This document shows positions 1 through 8,946 of a stretch of 64,000 bases of DNA, piece after piece. Source of the DNA: Rhodobacter sp. NTK016B (GTDB lineage Bacteria; Pseudomonadota; Alphaproteobacteria; Rhodobacterales; Rhodobacteraceae); the NCBI RefSeq assembly GCF_017303295.1, contig NZ_JAFKOK010000006.1, positions 124,001 to 188,000 on the forward strand, read 5' to 3'. The notes beneath the pieces are model-generated. The model ran no database searches. It was not told where the DNA came from and saw only the letters and a list, made by a program, of their open reading frames with translations. The number at the start of each line of letters is the position of its first letter. Positions within the stretch are counted from its first letter, which is position 1. The translations under genes and the position numbers were made by a program.

Positions 1-1390
1 GTTCAAACACGTCGCGTCGCCGATCCGTCACCAATCCATAGTCAAAACCAAGCTGGGTCAGCCGTTGGTCTGCGTTGTCTGCACGGATACTCAACCGATA
101 CTCAGCGCGAGAGGTGAACATACGATAAGGTTCGCTGACACCACGGTGGATAAGGTCATCGACCATCACACCGATGTAACTGTCGAAGCGAGAGAGTGTC
201 AGCGGCGCCTCATTCAAGGCACACGCAGCAGCATTCGCCCCGGCGAGCAAGCCCTGCGCCCCGGCTTCTTCATAGCCAGTTGTGCCGTTGATCTGGCCCG
301 CCAGGAACAAACCTTCGATTTCGCGGTGCTCCAAGTTGCTATGCAGACCACGTGGATCGAGATAGTCGTATTCGATAGCATATCCGAAATGGCGAACTTC
401 AACATTCTTCAACCCTTTGATAGATTGAAGAAATTTCAACTGAACGCCCTGGGGTAGCGACGTGGAAATGCCGTTGGGGTAAACCAAATCACTGGTTAGC
501 CCTTCCGGCTCGAGAAATACGTTGTGCTCTGCTTTGTCGACAAAACGTACAACCTTATCTTCGATAGAGGGGCAGTAGCGAGGCCCAACGCCAGAAATAT
601 TGCCCACATGCATAGCCGACAGGTGCAGGTTGGCCGAAATGATCTCATGCGTATGCGGATTGGTTTCCGTCACGCCACACGGGACCTGCCGTTCTTGAAT
701 CGCCTTGGTCTCAAATGACAAGAACTCAGGTTCTTCATCGCCAGGCTGCTGGCCAACCAAATCCCAGTTGATACTCGACGCAACCAGACGCGCCGGTGTC
801 CCCGTCTTCAAGCGACCTACGCCGTGAGCAGCCTCGCGCAACCGGTCTCCGAAACGTTCGGCTGCTGGCGATCCGCGGCGACCGGCTTTGATCCGTTCTG
901 TCCCGATATGGATCTCTCCCCGAAGAAAGGTCCCCGTGGCGAGAACAACCGCGCGCGCTTGAATTTCGCTTCTGTCGGCCAAAATAACGGCCTGCACGCC
1001 GCCTGCCTCCACACGCAGATCAACCACTTCAGCTTCGATAACGTCGAGACCTTGTTGCGCACTGACATAGCGCTGAACGAATTCTGCATAACGATCGCGA
1101 TCGGCCTGCACGCGCGGCCCCTGTACTGCCGGACCGCGCGATCTGTTAAGTAACCGATATTGAATCGCCGCGTAGTCACCCGCGTGAGCCATCATCCCGT
1201 CAAGCGCGTCAATCTCGCGCACCAGATGACCTTTGCCGATCCCACCGATCGCCGGATTACACGACATGATTCCCAGATCGCTCTTGCGAAAGGTAACCAG
1301 AGCCGTACGCGCTTTCCGGCGCGCCGCTGCCAAAGCGGCTTCGACACCGGCGTGGCCGGCTCCGACGACGATGACGTCATATTGTTTCAC
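1..1390 (-). CDS. mnmG: tRNA uridine-5-carboxymethylaminomethyl modification enzyme MnmG (partial, runs off left edge)
   Basis: FAD- and NADH-dependent partner of MnmE; together they install the carboxymethylaminomethyl group at U34 of certain tRNAs. About the first 463 residues are present and the reading frame stays open to the window edge, so this is a cut gene, not a pseudogene. My translation begins [19 protein letters not shown], giving the dinucleotide-binding GxGxxG loop, followed by the family signature [23 protein letters not shown] around residues 45-65. The start is GTG at 1390, with AGGGA about 8 bases upstream; it lies inside the parS palindrome. It sits 12 bp downstream of mnmE and is probably cotranscribed with it; rsmG, parA and parB are expected further left. 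Hand-counted blocks are about 40-57% GC, lower than the rest of the window. Confidence 0.95.
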   Translation of the reverse strand, partial: MKQYDVIVVGAGHAGVEAALAAARRKARTALVTFRKSDLGIMSCNPAIGGIGKGHLVREIDALDGMMAHAGDYAAIQYRLLNRSRGPAVQGPRVQADRDRYAEFVQRYVSAQQGLDVIEAEVVDLRVEAGGVQAVILADRSEIQARAVVLATGTFLRGEIHIGTERIKAGRRGSPAAERFGDRLREAAHGVGRLKTGTPARLVASSINWDLVGQQPGDEEPEFLSFETKAIQERQVPCGVTETNPHTHEIISANLHLSAMHVGNISGVGPRYCPSIEDKVVRFVDKAEHNVFLEPEGLTSDLVYPNGISTSLPQGVQLKFLQSIKGLKNVEVRHFGYAIEYDYLDPRGLHSNLEHREIEGLFLAGQINGTTGYEEAGAQGLLAGANAAACALNEAPLTLSRFDSYIGVMVDDLIHRGVSEPYRMFTSRAEYRLSIRADNADQRLTQLGFDYGLVTDRRRDVFE

Positions 1391-1398
1391 GTGAAACA
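1383..1398. promoter_or_regulatory. parS centromere site (ParB binding)
   Basis: TGTTTCACGTGAAACA is a perfect 16-bp palindrome identical to the widely conserved chromosomal parS consensus. It spans the mnmG GTG start and the mnmE-mnmG gap. Chromosomal parS sites cluster near oriC next to parAB in most bacteria, which fits the neighbouring genes. ParB binding would spread over this region and load SMC. Confidence 0.95.
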
Positions 1399-1402
1399 GT
1401 CC

Positions 1403-2680
1403 CTACTTGCCGATGCAGAACGACGCAAAGATCCGCCCAAGCACGTCTTCTACATCGACACGCCCGATAATGCCATCCAAAGCCCGGATCCCGGCCTTCA
1501 CATCTTCCGACACAAGGTCCCAGTCAACACCCCGTCCCAGAGCGTCGAGCGCCGCATCAATCCTCTCCTGAGCCCGCGTCAATTTGTCGAAATGCCGCTC
1601 GCGGGTGAACACCGAACTGTCCTGCGCTCGGTCGCGAAGTTCATCTGTAATTCGCCCGACAAGATCGGATATACCCTGCCCGTTCTGCGCCGAAAGCCCC
1701 TCAATTCCCCAAAGATCCGCCTTCGACAGCGCGACGATATCGCCGTCCACCACGTTTACAGGCTCTTCATCAGGGGAACTTTGCAGAAATACCCGAAGAT
1801 CGGCGCGGGCCGCACGGGACTGACCGCGCTCTATCCCCGTCTGCTCGATCTCATCATCGGACTCGCGGAGACCAGCCGTATCGATCAGCGTGACGGCTAG
1901 TCCATCGAGCTCCATCCGTACCTCGATCACGTCCCGCGTGGTACCTGCACGCGATGAGGTAATCGCGGCATCCCTGCCTGCTAATGCATTGAGAAGCGTA
2001 GATTTCCCAGCATTCACACGGCCAATGATCGCCACCTCGAACCCGCTGCGCACGGATTCCGACGCGCGCCGACCGGCCAATTGCCGCTGCAAACTACCCT
2101 GAACCGAGCGGAGCGGTGAAACGACATGCTCGGTCAGGTCGTCGGGCAACTCCTCGTCGGCGAAATCCAGCGCCGCTTCCATCATCGCCAGGGACTGCAA
2201 CAGATCCTCGCGCCAGCCTTCGACCATGGCCCGCGCCGACCCATCCATCACGCTCAGAGCCTGACGTCGCTGAGCATCGGTCTCGGCGTCGATAAGATCC
2301 GCCAGCGCCTCAACCTCAGTCAGGTCCATGCGTCCGTTCAGGAAGGCTCTCCGCGTGAACTCACCGGCCTCGGCGGCGCGCACACCTTCCACGGCCAGAC
2401 ACGCCCGCAGCATCGCCCCCGCGACCGCTACGCTGCCATGCACCTGAAACTCGCAAACCCGTTCGCCGGTAAAGCTGCGGCCCTGCTCGAAGGCAAGCAC
2501 AAGCCCGGTATCGATCACGGAGCCGGTCGCATCGCGAAACCGTGCCCAGCGAACCTCGCGCTCAGCGGGCACGAAACCGGCGATTGCCTCGCATAGGTCA
2601 AAGGCCTGATCACCCGAGGCGCGGATGATCGCCACGCCCGCTCGGCCCTGCGCGGTGGCAAGGGCGACAATCGTGTCCAT
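1403..2680 (-). CDS. mnmE: tRNA modification GTPase MnmE (TrmE)
   Basis: 425-residue GTPase that works with MnmG on wobble uridine of tRNA. The N-terminal formyl-THF-binding domain opens [21 protein letters not shown] central G domain follows, with P-loop GRVNAGKS, switch region SRAGTTRD and DTAGL, all near residues 215-270. The C-terminus is FCIGK, the family hallmark whose cysteine is conserved. GGAGGG lies just upstream of the ATG. It lies 25 bp after rho and 12 bp before mnmG, all in one direction, suggesting a rho-mnmE-mnmG transcription unit. Length is slightly short of the E. coli protein (454) but usual for alphaproteobacteria. Confidence 0.97.
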   Translation of the reverse strand: MDTIVALATAQGRAGVAIIRASGDQAFDLCEAIAGFVPAEREVRWARFRDATGSVIDTGLVLAFEQGRSFTGERVCEFQVHGSVAVAGAMLRACLAVEGVRAAEAGEFTRRAFLNGRMDLTEVEALADLIDAETDAQRRQALSVMDGSARAMVEGWREDLLQSLAMMEAALDFADEELPDDLTEHVVSPLRSVQGSLQRQLAGRRASESVRSGFEVAIIGRVNAGKSTLLNALAGRDAAITSSRAGTTRDVIEVRMELDGLAVTLIDTAGLRESDDEIEQTGIERGQSRAARADLRVFLQSSPDEEPVNVVDGDIVALSKADLWGIEGLSAQNGQGISDLVGRITDELRDRAQDSSVFTRERHFDKLTRAQERIDAALDALGRGVDWDLVSEDVKAGIRALDGIIGRVDVEDVLGRIFASFCIGK

Positions 2681-2705
2681 CTGTCCCTCCGGATGAGCGA
2701 CCCGA

Positions 2706-3977
2706 TTACGAGTTCATGGAATCGAAGAACTCGCCGTTCGTCTTGGTCTGTTTGAGCTTCGAAATCAGGAATTCGATCGCATCCGTCGTACCCATCGGGT
2801 TCAGGATGCGGCGCAGAACGAAGGTTTTCTGCAGGTTCGACTTGTCGACCAGCAGGTCTTCCTTCCGCGTCCCGGACTTGAGGATATCCATCGCCGGGAA
2901 CACGCGCTTGTCAGCAACCTTGCGGTCCAGCACGATTTCCGAATTACCCGTACCCTTGAATTCCTCGAAGATCACCTCGTCCATGCGCGAGCCGGTATCG
3001 ATCAGAGCGGTGGCGATGATGGTCAGCGACCCGCCCTCTTCGATGTTCCGTGCGGCGCCGAAGAAACGCTTCGGACGCTGCAGGGCGTTGGCGTCGACAC
3101 CGCCGGTCAGCACCTTGCCCGAAGACGGAACGACGGTGTTAAAAGCCCGGCCCAGACGGGTGATCGAGTCGAGCAAGATCACCACGTCGCGCTTGTGCTC
3201 GACAAGACGCTTGGCCTTTTCGATCACCATCTCGGCCACGGCAACGTGACGCGTCGCCGGCTCGTCGAAGGTCGAAGAGACAACTTCGCCCTTCACCGAG
3301 CGCTGCATGTCCGTGACTTCCTCGGGCCGCTCGTCGATCAGCAACACGATCAAGTAGCATTCCGGATGGTTCGAGGCGATCGAATGCGCGATGTTCTGCA
3401 TCAGCACGGTCTTACCCGTGCGCGGCGGCGCCACGATCAGCGCGCGTTGGCCTTTGCCCAGCGGCACGACGATGTCGATGATCCGGGCCGACCGGTCCTT
3501 GATCGTCGGATCCTCGATTTCCATGTTCAGACGCTCATCGGGATAAAGCGGCGTCAGATTGTCGAAATGGACCTTGTGGCGCGCCCGCTCAGGATCGTCG
3601 AAGTTGATAGACGTCACCTTGGTCAGCGCGAAGTACTTCTCGTTCTCGCCGGGCGCAACGATCACACCTTCGATCGTGTCGCCGGTCCGCAGGCTGAACT
3701 GGCGGATCATCTCGGGCGAGACGTAGATATCGTCAGGACCCGGAAGATAGTTGGCTTCGGTCGAGCGTAGGAAGCCGAAACCGTCCTGCAGAACCTCGAG
3801 CACGCCATCGCCACCGACTTCCCAGCCATCCTCGGCGCGCTCTTTCAGGATCGAGAACATCATCTCGCCCTTGCGCATGGACGGCGCGTTCTCGATTTCA
3901 AGCTCTTCGGCCAGTGCCAACAGCTCGGCGGGTGTCTGGGCTTTCAGCTCGGACAGGTTCAGTCGGTTCTCGGCCAT
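2706..3977 (-). CDS. rho: Transcription termination factor Rho
   Basis: 423-residue RNA-dependent ATPase that terminates transcription. The start chosen is the ATG at 3977 ([12 protein letters not shown]) because GGAGGG sits 7-12 bases upstream; an in-frame start 69 bases further up lacks this and gives a non-family extension. N-terminal Rho-N and cold-shock RNA-binding domains carry the DGFGFLRS motif near residue 65. The ATPase core has Walker A PPRTGKT and Walker B DVVILLDS, with the Q- and R-loop region [20 protein letters not shown]. It is first gene of the minus-strand unit running into mnmE. Its upstream region is the candidate oriC, so the rho promoter must lie within or beside it. 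Confidence 0.97.
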   Translation of the reverse strand: MAENRLNLSELKAQTPAELLALAEELEIENAPSMRKGEMMFSILKERAEDGWEVGGDGVLEVLQDGFGFLRSTEANYLPGPDDIYVSPEMIRQFSLRTGDTIEGVIVAPGENEKYFALTKVTSINFDDPERARHKVHFDNLTPLYPDERLNMEIEDPTIKDRSARIIDIVVPLGKGQRALIVAPPRTGKTVLMQNIAHSIASNHPECYLIVLLIDERPEEVTDMQRSVKGEVVSSTFDEPATRHVAVAEMVIEKAKRLVEHKRDVVILLDSITRLGRAFNTVVPSSGKVLTGGVDANALQRPKRFFGAARNIEEGGSLTIIATALIDTGSRMDEVIFEEFKGTGNSEIVLDRKVADKRVFPAMDILKSGTRKEDLLVDKSNLQKTFVLRRILNPMGTTDAIEFLISKLKQTKTNGEFFDSMNS

Positions 3978-4139
3978 GCATAGCCCTCCACGATGCCCCC
4001 GGTTCGGGGTCTGCATCGGATCAATCACAAAGTCTTCGGAAAACACGGGGTCCCGGACGGGTCCGCTTTGGCGTTTCTCTAAGCGAATGGAGGAACCGAG
4101 TCAATTGCGTGACAGATCCATGCCAGGTCTGCGCAGCCC

Positions 4140-4484
4140 ACCCATCTTTCTTAAAGAATAAGAAAAGAGATCTAGGATAGATGATGATTATTGTCCTGGG
4201 GATAACATGAATTCCGATGCTGTCCCCATCTTTGTCCACAGGCCGCTTGTTCATGCGCGGTGGCAAACTTCCTATGCAGGTCTCTGACATCATTAACTGA
4301 ATCAAGTTCCAGCAAAGTTCATCCGATTGCTTGTCACCGATCTTTCACACCCTGTGCACCGGGGTTTTCCCGTGTGGAGAACTGGGCCCCGCGGCTTGAC
4401 TTTCTTGGGTGTAACCGGCGATCTCTCGCCAGCACCCCCTTTGGCCCCCAACTCACCCAGAGTTTTCGAGCGGACTTATCCACA
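4140..4484. other. Candidate chromosomal replication origin (oriC) between rho and maf
   Basis: The gap between divergent rho (start 3977) and maf (start 4484) is 506 bp with no supported gene. It contains an AT-rich stretch at about 4148-4210 that includes AGATCT, visibly poorer in GC than its surroundings. DnaA-box-like 9-mers are: minus-strand TTATCCCCA at 4197-4205, plus-strand TTGTCCACA at 4232-4240, minus-strand TTCTCCACA at 4373-4381 and a perfect TTATCCACA at 4476-4484. The first three have one mismatch each. The parS site 2.8 kb away and the flanking gene order support an origin. I did not find a clear CtrA TTAA-N7-TTAA site. Function is inferred; the region must also hold the rho and maf promoters. 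Confidence 0.65.
4476..4484 (+). promoter_or_regulatory. Perfect DnaA box overlapping the maf start codon
   Basis: TTATCCACA exactly matches the strong DnaA box consensus. Its last base is the A of the maf ATG, so bound DnaA would cover the maf translation start region in DNA and possibly affect maf transcription. Confidence 0.75.
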
Positions 4485-5080
4485 TGACTGTCCTCACCCT
4501 CGCTTCAGGCTCCGCGATCCGGGCGACGCTTTTGCGCAACGCAGGGTTGCAGATTGCGGTCCAGCCGGCGCGAATCGATGAGGAAATGCTGCGCGAGTCG
4601 CTTCAGGCCGAAGGCGCGGGTGCGCATGATCTCGCCGATGCGCTGGCCGAGCATAAGGCGCTGAAGGTCGCGCGGCGAAACCCGCAGGGGATGGTACTGG
4701 GTTGCGACCAGATCCTTGAATGTGATGGCCGCATCTTCGCCAAGCCGCGCGATAAAGATGAAGCGCGCGCACAACTGGATGCCCTTCGCGGCAAAACCCA
4801 CCGTCTGCACACCGCCGCCGTCCTTTTCGCACAGGGCGAGCCGGTCTGGCGTCATGTCGCGACACCCCGACTGACGATGCGCGATGTCTCCGACAGCTAC
4901 CGTGACGCTTATATCGAGCGGAACTGGGACGAAATCCGCCATTGCGTCGGCGCCTATCAGATCGAAGCCGAAGGCGTGCGCCTGTTTTCGGCCATCGAGG
5001 GCGATCTGTTCAGCATTCAGGGCCTGCCCCTGCTCGAACTTCTGCAGATACTCACGCGTCGAAAGGATATCGACGGATGA
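4484..5080 (+). CDS. maf: Maf family nucleoside triphosphate pyrophosphatase
   Basis: 198-residue house-cleaning pyrophosphatase of the Maf/YhdE/YceF family, which hydrolyses modified or canonical NTPs to NMP and PPi. The N-terminus TLASGSAIRATLLRNAG is the phosphate-binding signature (usually LASxSPRR; here SAIR replaces SPRR, a common alphaproteobacterial variant). VLGCDQIL near residue 70 and the KPRDKDEARAQL and GKTHRLHTA segments are family motifs. The ATG overlaps a perfect DnaA box. Its stop overlaps the aroE start (ATGA), so it leads a tightly coupled maf-aroE-coaE-dnaQ operon. Confidence 0.93.
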   Translation: MTVLTLASGSAIRATLLRNAGLQIAVQPARIDEEMLRESLQAEGAGAHDLADALAEHKALKVARRNPQGMVLGCDQILECDGRIFAKPRDKDEARAQLDALRGKTHRLHTAAVLFAQGEPVWRHVATPRLTMRDVSDSYRDAYIERNWDEIRHCVGAYQIEAEGVRLFSAIEGDLFSIQGLPLLELLQILTRRKDIDG

Positions 5081-5895
5081 CCCAGCTTCGCATCGCCGGT
5101 GTGATCGGTGACCCGGTCGCACATAGCCGCTCACCGCGCCTGTTCCGTCACTGGCTGCAGCGCTACGGGCTTGAGGGCCATTACGTGCCGCTGCATATCA
5201 AACCTGACGATTTCGCCGAAGCCCTGCGCATCCTGCCGCGCATGGGGTTTGTCGGCGTCAATGTCACCATCCCCCACAAGCACGACGCGCTGGGGCTGGC
5301 AGACACGGTGACAAAGCTTGCGGACCGTATTGGCGCGGCGAACACACTGACCTTCACCAAATCCGGGATCGAGGCCGACAATACCGATGCCTATGGTTTC
5401 GCCCAGAACATCCGCGATGCGCATCCCGACTGGGCGCCGCGCGTGGTCTCTCTGGTCGGTGCCGGCGGTGCCGGCCGCGCGGTGATCGCTGCCCTTCAGG
5501 ATGCTGGGGCCGACGAGATCCGCCTCACCAACCGCACCGAAGCCCGGGCTGATGAGCTGGCGGGCGAACTGGGCGACGGCATCACCGTTGTGCCCTGGGC
5601 TGAGCGCGCGGCAATGCTGGAGGGCTGCGACACGCTGATCAACGGCACGGCGATGGGCATGTCGGGCAATCCTCCGCTCGATCTGGCGCTGGATGATCTT
5701 TCGGGCACGGCGCTTGTCACCGATCTGGTCTATACGCCGCTGGAAACGCCGCTTCTGGCCGCGGCCCGCGCGCGCGGCAACCGGGTGGTCGACGGTCTGG
5801 GGATGCTTCTGCATCAGGCGGTTCCGGGGTTCGAGCGCTGGTTCGGCCATCGTCCGCGCGTTGACGAGGCTTTGCGCAAGGCGGTGTTGGGATGA
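5077..5895 (+). CDS. aroE: Shikimate dehydrogenase (NADP+)
   Basis: 272-residue enzyme that reduces 3-dehydroshikimate to shikimate in aromatic amino acid synthesis. Start is the ATG at 5077 in an ATGA overlap with maf, giving [20 protein letters not shown] with the substrate-binding SRSP motif. NVTIPHK (catalytic lysine) lies near residue 67. The nucleotide-binding loop GAGGAGRA is near residue 130, and NGTAMGM follows. An in-frame upstream extension lies entirely inside maf and is not family-like. It overlaps coaE by 4 bp. Confidence 0.96.
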   Translation: MTQLRIAGVIGDPVAHSRSPRLFRHWLQRYGLEGHYVPLHIKPDDFAEALRILPRMGFVGVNVTIPHKHDALGLADTVTKLADRIGAANTLTFTKSGIEADNTDAYGFAQNIRDAHPDWAPRVVSLVGAGGAGRAVIAALQDAGADEIRLTNRTEARADELAGELGDGITVVPWAERAAMLEGCDTLINGTAMGMSGNPPLDLALDDLSGTALVTDLVYTPLETPLLAAARARGNRVVDGLGMLLHQAVPGFERWFGHRPRVDEALRKAVLG

Positions 5896-6488
5896 CGTTG
5901 GTTCTGGGGCTTACCGGCTCGATCGGCATGGGAAAATCCACCACGGCAGGCTTCTTCCGCGACGCGGGCGTGCCGGTCTGGGATGCCGATGCCGCCGTGC
6001 ACGCGCTCTATCGCAAAGGCGGCCCGGCTGTTGCGCCGCTGGCCGCGCTGCACCCGGCGGCGGTTGTCGACGGGGCCATCGACCGCGCCGCCTTGCGCGA
6101 CTGGATCGCTGCGGACAAGACCGCATTGAAGCAGATCGAAGCGGTAGTTCACCCGCTGGTCGGCCAATCGCGTGCCGATTTCATCGCTGACAATGCCGAC
6201 AAGCCGCTGGTCGTTGTCGACGTGCCCCTGCTGTTCGAAACCGGCGGTGAGCGTGGCGTGGAGGAAGTGCTGGTCGTGTCCGCCCCGCCCGAGGTGCAGC
6301 GCGAGCGGGTTCTCGCCCGCCCCGGCATGACAGAGGCGCATTTCCAGACCATCCTGTCGAAACAGATGCCCGATGCCGAGAAACGCGCCCGCGCCGACCA
6401 CGTCATCGAAACGCTGACCCTTGATCAGACCCGCAGCGCCGTGTTCGAACTGGTCGCCAAGCTGAGCGGAGAGACGCCCGATGCGTGA
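5892..6488 (+). CDS. coaE: Dephospho-CoA kinase
   Basis: 198-residue P-loop kinase for the last step of coenzyme A synthesis, phosphorylating the 3'-OH of dephospho-CoA. Walker [10 protein letters not shown] is at residues 9-17, and [10 protein letters not shown] (the CoA-binding region) follows. [12 protein letters not shown] is the conserved central motif, and DHVIE is near the C-terminus. It starts 4 bp inside aroE and ends 8 bp inside dnaQ, so translation is probably coupled along the operon. Confidence 0.96.
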   Translation: MTLVLGLTGSIGMGKSTTAGFFRDAGVPVWDADAAVHALYRKGGPAVAPLAALHPAAVVDGAIDRAALRDWIAADKTALKQIEAVVHPLVGQSRADFIADNADKPLVVVDVPLLFETGGERGVEEVLVVSAPPEVQRERVLARPGMTEAHFQTILSKQMPDAEKRARADHVIETLTLDQTRSAVFELVAKLSGETPDA

Positions 6489-7173
6489 AATCGTCATGGA
6501 TACGGAAACCACCGGGTTCGAGCCGTCCGAAGGCCACCGGCTGGTTGAAATCGGCGGCGTCGAGCTGGTCAACCACATGCCGACCGGTCGCACCTATCAC
6601 CAATACATCAACCCCGAACGCGATATGCCCGAAGAGGCGTTCAACGTGCACGGGTTGTCGGCGGATTTCCTGCGCCCGCAGCCGAAATTCAACGAGATCG
6701 CGGATGGCTTTGTCGAATTCTTCACCGGCGCCACGCTTGTGATCCACAACGCCGCTTTCGACATGAAGTTCCTGAATTTCGAGCTTGAGAAATCGGGGCG
6801 GCCGAAGCTGGAAAACAAGGTTATCGACACGCTTGCCATCGCCCGGCGCCGCTTTCCGGGTTCGCCGGCCTCGCTCGACGCGCTGTGCCGCCGCTTCGGT
6901 ATCGACAACTCGTCGCGTACGCTCCACGGCGCGCTTCTCGACTCGGAAATCCTGGCCGAAGTCTATCTGGAACTGATGGGCGGGCGGCAGCCCGACCTTG
7001 TGCTGGGCGGTGCGGGATCGTCCCGTAACCGGGGTTCGGTCGACAGCCAGTGGCGTCCGCGCCCGCGCCCGGCGCCCTTGCCCTCGCGGCTGTCGCCGGA
7101 CGAAGCCGCCGCCCATGCCAAGCTGGTTGAAAAGCTGGGCGAGGCGGCGATCTGGGCACGCTATGATTCCTGA
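6481..7173 (+). CDS. dnaQ: DNA polymerase III epsilon subunit (proofreading 3'-5' exonuclease)
   Basis: 230-residue DEDDh exonuclease. Exo [11 protein letters not shown] is at residues 6-15, with catalytic Asp and Glu. Exo II is NAAFDMKFL and Exo III is [18 protein letters not shown], with the catalytic His and Asp. The last ~55 residues form the C-terminal tail that binds the alpha subunit in the family. It overlaps coaE by 8 bp and the next gene by 11 bp. A replication protein beside the candidate oriC is usual for alphaproteobacteria. Confidence 0.96.
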   Translation: MREIVMDTETTGFEPSEGHRLVEIGGVELVNHMPTGRTYHQYINPERDMPEEAFNVHGLSADFLRPQPKFNEIADGFVEFFTGATLVIHNAAFDMKFLNFELEKSGRPKLENKVIDTLAIARRRFPGSPASLDALCRRFGIDNSSRTLHGALLDSEILAEVYLELMGGRQPDLVLGGAGSSRNRGSVDSQWRPRPRPAPLPSRLSPDEAAAHAKLVEKLGEAAIWARYDS

Positions 7174-8338
7174 CGCGCTGGTCGTGGGCGCCGGTCCTGC
7201 CGGGCTCATGGCCGCCGACCGCCTGCTTGCCGCCGGGTATTCGGTGCTGCTGGCCGAGGCCAAACCCTCGCCCGCCCGCAAACTGCTGATGGCGGGGAAA
7301 TCCGGGCTGAACGTCACCAAGGACGAACCGTTCGACGCCTTTATTTCGAATTATTACGAAGCAAGGGAATGGCTGCGCCCAATGCTGACCGCCTTCGGCC
7401 CCGCCGAGGTGCAAGAGTGGATGCACGCGCAGGGACAGGCAGTCTTCACCGGCTCGTCCGGGCGGGTCTTTCCGCAGGCGATGAAGGCCTCGCCGCTGCT
7501 GCGTTACTGGCTGGCGGATCTGAGCGCGCGGGGTCTGGATCTGCGCCCGCGCTGGCGCTGGCAGGGCGACGGGCGGTTCGACACCCCCGAGGGGCCGGTG
7601 ACAGTGACGCCCAAGGCCAATGTGCTGGCGATGGGCGGCGCAAGCTGGGCGCGGTTGGGGTCCGATGGCGCCTGGGCCGATCTGCTGCGGCAAAAGGGCA
7701 TCGAGCCCGCGCCGTTCAGGCCGGCGAATATGGGGTTCCATATCGACTGGTCCGACCACATGGCGCGCCATTTCGGCCAGCCGCTCAAAGGGGTTGCGTT
7801 GATCGCGGGTCGTCAGAGCGTGCGGGCCGAAGCGGTGATCTCCCGGCGCGGCCTCGAAGGCGGCGGGATTTATGCGCTCAGCCGTACCCTGCGTGACGGC
7901 GCGCCGCTCTTCGTCGACCTGTTCCCGGATCTGAGCATCGATGCGCTGACCGACCGGATCGCCCGCCGTCCCAGCCGGGAATCCTCGGCCAACCGTCTGC
8001 GCAAGCTGGGGCTGATCGAGGGGCGTCTGGCCCTTGTGCAGGAATTCCTGCGGCCGCTGCCCGATGATCCCATGAAAGCGGCGCAGGCGCTCAAACGGTT
8101 GCGTATCCCGCTGACCGGACCGCGCCCGATGGACGAGGCGATCTCGACCGCTGGGGGTATCCGCCGCGCGGATCTGACCGAAGACCTGATGCTGCGCGCG
8201 CTGCCCGGCACCTTCGCTGCGGGTGAAATGCTGGATTGGGAGGCCCCGACCGGCGGCTACCTGCTGACCGCCTGTCTTGCGACGGGTCGCTGGGCGGGTG
8301 ATGGTGCCGCGCGGTTCATTGCGTCCCGGTCAGGATAA
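7163..8338 (+). CDS. NAD(P)/FAD-dependent oxidoreductase of the BaiN/YhiN (HI0933-like) family
   Basis: 391-residue predicted flavoprotein. The start at 7163, 11 bp inside dnaQ, gives [21 protein letters not shown], the Rossmann FAD-binding loop. MAGKSGLNVTK near residue 45 is the HI0933-family motif (usually GxGRCNxTN). VLAMGGASWARLGSDG lies mid-protein. The C-terminal FAD motif TFAAGEMLDWEAPTGGYLLT is characteristic. The physiological substrate of this subfamily is not established. It is the last gene of the maf-dnaQ operon; its 3' end overlaps the convergent phosphopantetheinyl transferase by 23 bp. Confidence 0.85.
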   Translation: MIPDALVVGAGPAGLMAADRLLAAGYSVLLAEAKPSPARKLLMAGKSGLNVTKDEPFDAFISNYYEAREWLRPMLTAFGPAEVQEWMHAQGQAVFTGSSGRVFPQAMKASPLLRYWLADLSARGLDLRPRWRWQGDGRFDTPEGPVTVTPKANVLAMGGASWARLGSDGAWADLLRQKGIEPAPFRPANMGFHIDWSDHMARHFGQPLKGVALIAGRQSVRAEAVISRRGLEGGGIYALSRTLRDGAPLFVDLFPDLSIDALTDRIARRPSRESSANRLRKLGLIEGRLALVQEFLRPLPDDPMKAAQALKRLRIPLTGPRPMDEAISTAGGIRRADLTEDLMLRALPGTFAAGEMLDWEAPTGGYLLTACLATGRWAGDGAARFIASRSG

Positions 8339-8939
8339 AGCCGCCGCCGATGGCAAAGCGCCCGTCGATGCCGTGACCGGCACGGAAAGGGCCGACATCG
8401 CGCTGGAATTCTGCGCGAAACGTATCGTCGCCCAAGGTAATCGCCAGCGTCTCGAACCCGAACAGCGCGCCGGTTTGCGGGTATTGCGCTTTGTAGACGG
8501 CCTCTTTCGCGCTGAAGATCAGCCGTGCCTGATGCGGGGTCAGGCCCCGCTCTTGCGGCAAAAGCACGGTGTCCCAGATTTCTTCGGGCAGCTCGGCATC
8601 CAGCTCCAGATCGAGGCCGATCAACCCCTCACCCACAGCCGCGACGGCCCAGCCCCCGGCATGCGAGATCGAGCCCGTGACACCGTCGGGCCAGACCGGG
8701 CTGCGGTCTATGGCCATCGGGATCGCGACATCGCGGCCGATCGCCTGCCGCGCCGCCTGTCGTCCGGCCGAGAATTCTGCACGACGCCGGTCGATGGCAC
8801 GCTCGACGGCGCGCTCTTCTTCGGGTTTTAGCGAAACATCACCGATGGGCACCACAGCCACCCGCATAGGTGCCGGGAAAACGCGCACCGCCAGCCCTTC
8901 GAGCTGGCGGCGCGTTGTTTCAAGGTCGATGGCGTTCAC
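8316..8939 (-). CDS. 4'-phosphopantetheinyl transferase (EntD/Sfp superfamily)
   Basis: 207-residue enzyme that transfers phosphopantetheine from CoA to carrier-protein serines. The superfamily motifs are in order: VTGSISHAGGWAVAAVG near residue 87, IGLDLE (Mg-binding Asp/Glu; GLDLE in place of the more common GIDIE) and FSAKEAVYKAQ near residue 143. It starts 7 bp after the NRPS gene, so it most likely activates the T and ACP domains encoded just upstream. The EntD-type N-terminal region (VVPIGDVSLKPEEERAV) argues for the secondary-metabolism class rather than AcpS. Confidence 0.93.
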   Translation of the reverse strand: MNAIDLETTRRQLEGLAVRVFPAPMRVAVVPIGDVSLKPEEERAVERAIDRRRAEFSAGRQAARQAIGRDVAIPMAIDRSPVWPDGVTGSISHAGGWAVAAVGEGLIGLDLELDAELPEEIWDTVLLPQERGLTPHQARLIFSAKEAVYKAQYPQTGALFGFETLAITLGDDTFRAEFQRDVGPFRAGHGIDGRFAIGGGFILTGTQ

Positions 8940-8946
8940 GCCGGGA

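Noticed and set aside
817-1380. Short minus-strand reading frames across mnmG (817-1179, 1192-1380) that could suggest a broken gene
   Set aside because: They are in other frames. The true mnmG frame is continuous from 1390 to the left edge, with all family motifs.
4060-4470. CtrA-type TTAA-N7-TTAA sites in the candidate origin
   Set aside because: TTAAAGAATAAGAA (about 4151) and TTAACTGAATCAAG (about 4293) are near misses only; neither has both half-sites.
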